Origin: Pontivivens sp032464575
GTDB taxonomy: Bacteria > Pseudomonadota > Alphaproteobacteria > Rhodobacterales > Rhodobacteraceae
Direction: 5' to 3'
Length of the DNA stretch: 64,000 nucleotides
Assembly (NCBI GenBank): GCA_032464575.1
Contig: JAWDKM010000003.1
Location: 186,001 to 250,000 of the forward strand
Positions 60,304 to 64,000 of this stretch are shown here, in pieces. The notes beneath the pieces are model-generated. The model saw nothing but the letters and a program-made list of their open reading frames with translations. It was not told where the DNA came from and did not search any database. Numbering within the stretch: position 1 is the first letter of the stretch; each line of letters starts with the position of its first letter. Both the position numbers and the translations under genes were made by a program.

Positions 60304-61623
60304 ATGGAATTCCTCTCCTTCGACCTGCAGGCGCTGGGCATCGAGACCGCCACGCTGCTTATGTTCGCCATGCTGCTGGGGCTGTTGCTCACCGGCATGC
60401 CGCTTGCCTTCGTCACGCTGCTCGTCGCGCTGATCTTCGCGCTGGGCTGGTTCGGGCCGACGGCGGTGCCGCTGATCGTCAGCCGCATCTTCTCCTTCGT
60501 GAACTCCTTCGTCTTCGTCTCGGTCCCGATGTTCGTGCTGATGGCCGCGATACTCGACCGATCGGGCATCGCGCGGGATCTCTTCGACGCGATGCGCATG
60601 GTGGGCGGACGGCTGAGGGGCGGCGTGGCGATCCAGACGCTGCTGGTCGCGGTGATCCTCGCCGCCATGTCCGGCATCATCGGGGGCGAGGTCGTGCTCC
60701 TGGGCGTCATCGCCCTGCCGCAGATGCTCCGCCTCGGCTACGATCGCAGGCTCGCCATCGGCGTGTGCTGCGCCGGCGGGGCGCTGGGCACCATGGTCCC
60801 GCCCTCGATCGTGCTCATCATCTACGGCCTGACCGCCAGCGTCTCGATCGGCGATCTCTTCACCGCCGCCTTCTTCCCGGGCCTCATGCTGGCCGGCTTC
60901 TACGTCACCTACGTCCTGATCCGCGCCTACCTGAACCCGGAGATCGCCCCGATTCCCGAGGAGGGGGAGATCACGCGGGCCGAGAAGATCCGCCTCCTCA
61001 AGGGCCTCTTCCTGCCTATCCTGGTCGTCGTCTTCGTGCTCGGCTCGATCTACGGCGGCATTGCGAGCGTCACCGAGGCATCGGCCATCGGCGTGCTCGG
61101 CGTGACGTTGTCCACCATCATACGGCGGGAGTTCACAGGCGAGCTGATCTTCGGTGCGGCCAAGCAGACCCTCGCCACCGTCGGTATGATCGTGTGGATC
61201 GGGATCGGCGCCTCGGCGCTCGTCGGCGTCTTCAACCTGATGGGCGGGATCCGCTTCGTGCAGGCGCTGATTACCGGTATCTCGGACAACCCGACCATCA
61301 TCATCCTCGCTATGATGGGGATCCTGTTCGTGCTGGGCATGTTCCTCGACTGGGTGGGGATCGCGCTCCTGACCATGCCGATCTTCGTGCCGATCGTGAC
61401 GCAGCTCGGCTACGACCCGATCTGGTTCGGGGTGCTGTTCGCGATGAACATGCAGGTGAGCTTTCTCAGCCCGCCCTTCGGTCCGGCGGCGTTCTACCTG
61501 AAATCGGTGGCGCCACCCGACATATCGCTGGGCGAGATCTTCCGCTCGCTCCTGCCCTTCATCTGCCTGCAGATCCTCGCTGTGGCGATGCTGATCGCCT
61601 TTCCCGGCATCACCGGGCGGTAG
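60304..61623 (+). CDS. TRAP transporter large permease (DctM)
   Basis: A 439-residue membrane protein with 12 or so segments. It starts at ATG 60304. AVILAAMSGIIGGEVVLLGV, CCAGGALGTMVPPSIVLIIYG and VSFLSPPFGPAAFYLKSVAP are DctM hallmarks. It forms the Na+-driven channel with DctQ. Confidence 0.94.
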   Translation: MEFLSFDLQALGIETATLLMFAMLLGLLLTGMPLAFVTLLVALIFALGWFGPTAVPLIVSRIFSFVNSFVFVSVPMFVLMAAILDRSGIARDLFDAMRMVGGRLRGGVAIQTLLVAVILAAMSGIIGGEVVLLGVIALPQMLRLGYDRRLAIGVCCAGGALGTMVPPSIVLIIYGLTASVSIGDLFTAAFFPGLMLAGFYVTYVLIRAYLNPEIAPIPEEGEITRAEKIRLLKGLFLPILVVVFVLGSIYGGIASVTEASAIGVLGVTLSTIIRREFTGELIFGAAKQTLATVGMIVWIGIGASALVGVFNLMGGIRFVQALITGISDNPTIIILAMMGILFVLGMFLDWVGIALLTMPIFVPIVTQLGYDPIWFGVLFAMNMQVSFLSPPFGPAAFYLKSVAPPDISLGEIFRSLLPFICLQILAVAMLIAFPGITGR

Positions 61624-61660
61624 TCGCGGGCAGGCGTGGGGCCGCCGCGTCGATCCGGTC

Positions 61661-62428
61661 TCAGGTCTTTGCCCGCGACGCTGGTGCGCCGGTCAAGGAG
61701 ATCGAGCGGCGGTGTTCGGCCGGTGTCGTGTCGAGCACCCGTCGGAACGTGTCGGTCATGTGGCTCTGCGACGAGAAGCCGGTGAGCATCGCGACTTCCG
61801 CGATCGAACGTTCCGGCTCGGCGAGCAGGGCGCGCGCGCGTTCCAGTCGGCGCAAGATGACGAAGGCGTAGGGACTGTAGCCGGTGGAGTTGCGGAACGT
61901 GCGGCGAAACTCCTCGGGCGGCTGGCCCCAGATCTCGGCGAGGTCGGCGATGCGGATCGCTGCGTCGAGATGGCTGTCGACATATGCACTCAGGCGCGCG
62001 AGCGAGGAGGTGTCGGCGCTCGGCAGGGGGCGGCGCAGCCGGCCCTGGCCCGACGCGAAGCAGGCGACGACGAGATCGGCGAGCGCCGCGCCGGACGCGG
62101 CGCTGCCGGACTGGAGCTCCGCCAGGCGGGCCAGTTCCGCGGCGCCTGCTGGCTGGTCGAGCACCGTGACGTGGACCTGCCGCTCCTGCGACCGGGCCAC
62201 GATGACAGGCAGCGGTGCGCCCGACCAGCCCAGCCGCGCCGTCGCCCCGGGCGGGATGGAGATCAGGTCGCCCGCCAGCGCGGTGACCTCGCCTACGCTC
62301 ACCGGCCCCAGCGGGACGGCCATCGCGTGCGCCACGCGCGGCGCGATGATCGAAGCGCCCGGCGCCAGCACCGCCACGGTGCCGGGACGGTCGTCGAAGG
62401 AAGCGGTCTGCGCGGCAGGCCCCGTCAT
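61661..62428 (-). CDS. AraC family transcriptional regulator
   Basis: 255 residues. The C-terminal two helix-turn-helix units are clear: IRIADLAEIWGQPPEEFRRT and ERSIAEVAMLTGFSSQSHMT, with DTFRRVLDTTPAEHRR. The N-terminal half is a cupin-like sensor. It is convergent with dctM and divergent from the dehydrogenase gene, so it may control that gene. Confidence 0.9.
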   Translation of the reverse strand: MTGPAAQTASFDDRPGTVAVLAPGASIIAPRVAHAMAVPLGPVSVGEVTALAGDLISIPPGATARLGWSGAPLPVIVARSQERQVHVTVLDQPAGAAELARLAELQSGSAASGAALADLVVACFASGQGRLRRPLPSADTSSLARLSAYVDSHLDAAIRIADLAEIWGQPPEEFRRTFRNSTGYSPYAFVILRRLERARALLAEPERSIAEVAMLTGFSSQSHMTDTFRRVLDTTPAEHRRSISLTGAPASRAKT

Positions 62429-62552
62429 GTCGATGTCCGATCTCTGTCCCCGGCATCAGGTAGATCGCGTTTTCGGAACGAAAAGTAACGATGCTCGACA
62501 GGATGCCGAGCACCGGGGCAAGGTGTCGCGACAAATGCGAGGGGAGGTGACG

Positions 62553-63641
62553 ATGGGCCAGACATATCGCGTGGTGGTGTTCGAGGGCGACGGAATCGGT
62601 CCGGAGGTCATGGCCCCGACACTCGATCTGCTCGACCGGCTGGGGCGCACCCACGACTTCGCGCTCGAATTCGAGACACTGCCGGCCGGGGCGGGCCACT
62701 ACGCCCGCACCGGCGAGGCTTTGCCGTCGGCCTCCCTCGATGCCGCGCGGGCGGCGGACGCGGTCCTGCTGTCGGCGATGGGCGATCCGTCGGTGCGTTA
62801 CCCCGACGGGACCGAGATCACGCCGCAGATCGACCTGCGCATCGCGATGGGTCTCTATGCAGGGGTGCGCCCCGTACTGCTCGCACCGGGGCAGGCGGGG
62901 CCGCTGCGCCGCGAGGACCCGCTCGACTTCGTCCTGATCCGGGAGAGCACCGAGGGCCTCTTCGCCTCGCTCGGCAAGGGGCAGGTGGAGTCCGATGCGG
63001 CGCGGGAGACGCTCGTCATCACCCGCGCGGTCAGCGAGAAGCTGTTCCGCTTCGCCTTCCGGCTGGCGGCGCGGCGTAAGGCGGCGGGACGCGGCCCGGG
63101 GCGGGTGACCTGCGTCGACAAGGCCAACGTCTTCCGCGCCTTTGCCTTCTTCCGCGAAATCTTCGATGCGGAGGCCGTGCGGCACCCAGACCTGATCGCG
63201 GATCACGCCTATGTGGACGCGGCCGCCCTCTGGATGGTAACGCAGCCGCAACGCTTCGACGTCATGGTGACGGAGAACATGTTCGGCGACATCCTCTCCG
63301 ATCTCGGTGCCGGGCTGATGGGCGGGTTGGGCCTCGCGCCTTCGGCCGATATCGGGGATGAGAACGCCGTGTTCCAGCCATGCCACGGGACGGCGCCGGA
63401 CATTGCGGGCCGGGGGCTCGCCAATCCGCACGCGATGATCCTGTCGGCGGCCATGATGCTCGACTGGCTGGGAGAGGAACGTGGCGCTCCGGCGCTGGTC
63501 GCGGCCGGGGAGCGGCTTCGGCGCGCGGTACAGGATGTCGTTGGATCGGGGCGTGCGCTGACCGGCGATCTGGGCGGTACCGCGCGCACGGACGAGGCCG
63601 CGGCCGCCGTGGCCGATGCGCTGGCGGCGGAGACGGTATGA
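62553..63641 (+). CDS. Isocitrate/isopropylmalate dehydrogenase-family enzyme
   Basis: 362 residues. NAD-dependent beta-decarboxylating dehydrogenase fold: VVVFEGDGIGPEVMAPTLDL at the start, DLRIAMGLYAGVRPV (Arg pair), RESTEGLF (residues 130-137), catalytic Lys190 (CVDKANVFRA), FGDILSDLGAGLMGGLGLAP with Asp246 and Asp250, and HGTAPDIAGRGLANP. The RESTEG text differs from leucine LeuB (usually REL.GG), so a tartrate, malate or acid-sugar substrate is likelier. AGGGGAGGTG precedes ATG 62553. Coupled to the next gene by ATGA. Confidence 0.85.
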   Translation: MGQTYRVVVFEGDGIGPEVMAPTLDLLDRLGRTHDFALEFETLPAGAGHYARTGEALPSASLDAARAADAVLLSAMGDPSVRYPDGTEITPQIDLRIAMGLYAGVRPVLLAPGQAGPLRREDPLDFVLIRESTEGLFASLGKGQVESDAARETLVITRAVSEKLFRFAFRLAARRKAAGRGPGRVTCVDKANVFRAFAFFREIFDAEAVRHPDLIADHAYVDAAALWMVTQPQRFDVMVTENMFGDILSDLGAGLMGGLGLAPSADIGDENAVFQPCHGTAPDIAGRGLANPHAMILSAAMMLDWLGEERGAPALVAAGERLRRAVQDVVGSGRALTGDLGGTARTDEAAAAVADALAAETV

Positions 63642-64000
63642 CGCTGACCGTCGCCTGCCTTGGCGCAGGCTATTTCGCCCGCTTCCACCACGACGCCTGG
63701 AACCGGATCGACGGGGTCGCGCCCGTGGCGGTGATCGATCGGGATCCGGGGCGCGCGGCGGAGGTCGGATGGCCCGTCTTCGCGACGCTGGGCGATGCCT
63801 TCGCCGACGGTGCGCCCGACATCCTCGACATCGCCACCCCGCCCGAAACCCATCTCCCGGCGATCCGCGACGGGGTGGCGGCCGGCGTGCGCCTGATCAT
63901 CTGCCAGAAGCCGTTCTGCACCGGGATGGCCGAGGCGGTTGCGGCCGTCGAGATGGTGGAAGCTGCAGGTATTTCCCTGATCGTGCATGAGAACTTCCGG
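63638..64000 (+). CDS. Gfo/Idh/MocA family oxidoreductase, truncated by the window end
   Basis: 121 residues are visible, from ATG 63638, which overlaps the previous stop by 4 bases. The Rossmann start LTVACLGAGYFARFHHDAWN, DILDIATPPETHLPAIRDGV and the ICQKPF motif (usually EKP; Lys is the catalytic residue) identify the family. It may oxidise the sugar acid imported by the TRAP system. The C-terminus lies outside. Confidence 0.85.
   Translation, partial: MTLTVACLGAGYFARFHHDAWNRIDGVAPVAVIDRDPGRAAEVGWPVFATLGDAFADGAPDILDIATPPETHLPAIRDGVAAGVRLIICQKPFCTGMAEAVAAVEMVEAAGISLIVHENFR

Noticed and set aside
1..64000. CRISPR array, prophage or transposase
   Set aside because: No regularly spaced repeats, cas-like, phage structural or transposase motifs were seen.

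Overview
The window is about 64 kb of high-GC, densely packed DNA that reads as the chromosome of an alphaproteobacterium of the Rhodobacterales (Roseobacter/Rhodobacter group). This rests on the gene orders ccmI-ruvX-DUF1289, DUF177-rpmF-plsX-fabH-ihfA-merR and nagZ-scpA-scpB, a heterotetrameric sarcosine oxidase cluster, a DksA whose zinc finger has lost three of four cysteines, a double-length dCTP deaminase, and intergenic repeats that look typical of the group. Genes are mostly tightly spaced with many ATGA overlaps. No phage, insertion sequence, CRISPR array or plasmid replication gene was seen.

Layout. 1-3.1 kb: edge of a flagellar cluster (flgK partial, flgL, flgI). 3.2-5.8 kb: minus-strand retropepsin-like protease, DUF1289, ruvX and ccmI. 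6-11.9 kb: sarcosine oxidase soxB-D-A-G, interrupted between soxB and soxD by two small unrelated genes. 12-14.2 kb: polar amino acid ABC importer (binding protein and two permeases, no ATPase). 14.3-18.4 kb: small protein, RlmI-like methyltransferase coupled to a PIN-domain gene, M48 peptidase, AhpD-like/TetR divergent pair. 18.5-23.2 kb: VWA protein, 58-residue membrane protein, GNAT, AEC transporter, NUDIX, CsbD and MoxR ATPase. 23.5-28 kb: dksA, FAD monooxygenase, xthA, STAS-like protein, IscA/ErpA-type protein, dgt. 28-28.7 kb: a gene-poor, AT-richer stretch with repeats. 28.7-34 kb: argS, SPOR protein, nagZ, scpA, scpB, small coiled-coil protein. 34.2-39.5 kb: dCTP deaminase, tRNA-Pro, merR-ihfA-fabH-plsX-rpmF-DUF177. 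39.6-44.5 kb: bamE, msrB, olsB-like, NTF2-like, frameshifted alpha/beta hydrolase, phosphotransferase, moaA. 44.6-51 kb: lipoprotein, GST, class D beta-lactamase, GNAT, acyl-CoA synthetase, YdcF, CPA-type antiporter. 51-56.3 kb: DNA alkylation repair protein, lipoprotein, glmS-glmU, phosphoglycolate phosphatase, tRNA-Val. 56.3-57 kb: remnant of an HxlR-type regulator. 57-64 kb: a sugar-acid catabolic locus: LacI/GntR-type regulator, gluconokinase, TRAP transporter, AraC regulator, isopropylmalate dehydrogenase-family enzyme and a truncated Gfo/Idh/MocA oxidoreductase.

How genes work together. Sarcosine oxidase would turn sarcosine into glycine, a one-carbon unit on tetrahydrofolate and H2O2. 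glmS and glmU make UDP-N-acetylglucosamine for the envelope, and nagZ recycles muropeptides. scpA/scpB load condensin. plsX and fabH start phospholipid and fatty acid synthesis. The right-hand locus probably imports an acid sugar or keto acid through TRAP and processes it by kinase and dehydrogenases under LacI-type control. In both importers (ABC and TRAP) a strong hairpin plus T-run separates the binding-protein gene from the permease genes, which should give excess binding protein.

No wholly new system is convincing here. The best leads are the sugar-acid locus, the GST-beta-lactamase-GNAT operon, the methyltransferase/PIN pair, the small genes inside the sarcosine oxidase operon, and two decayed genes found by reading across frames.
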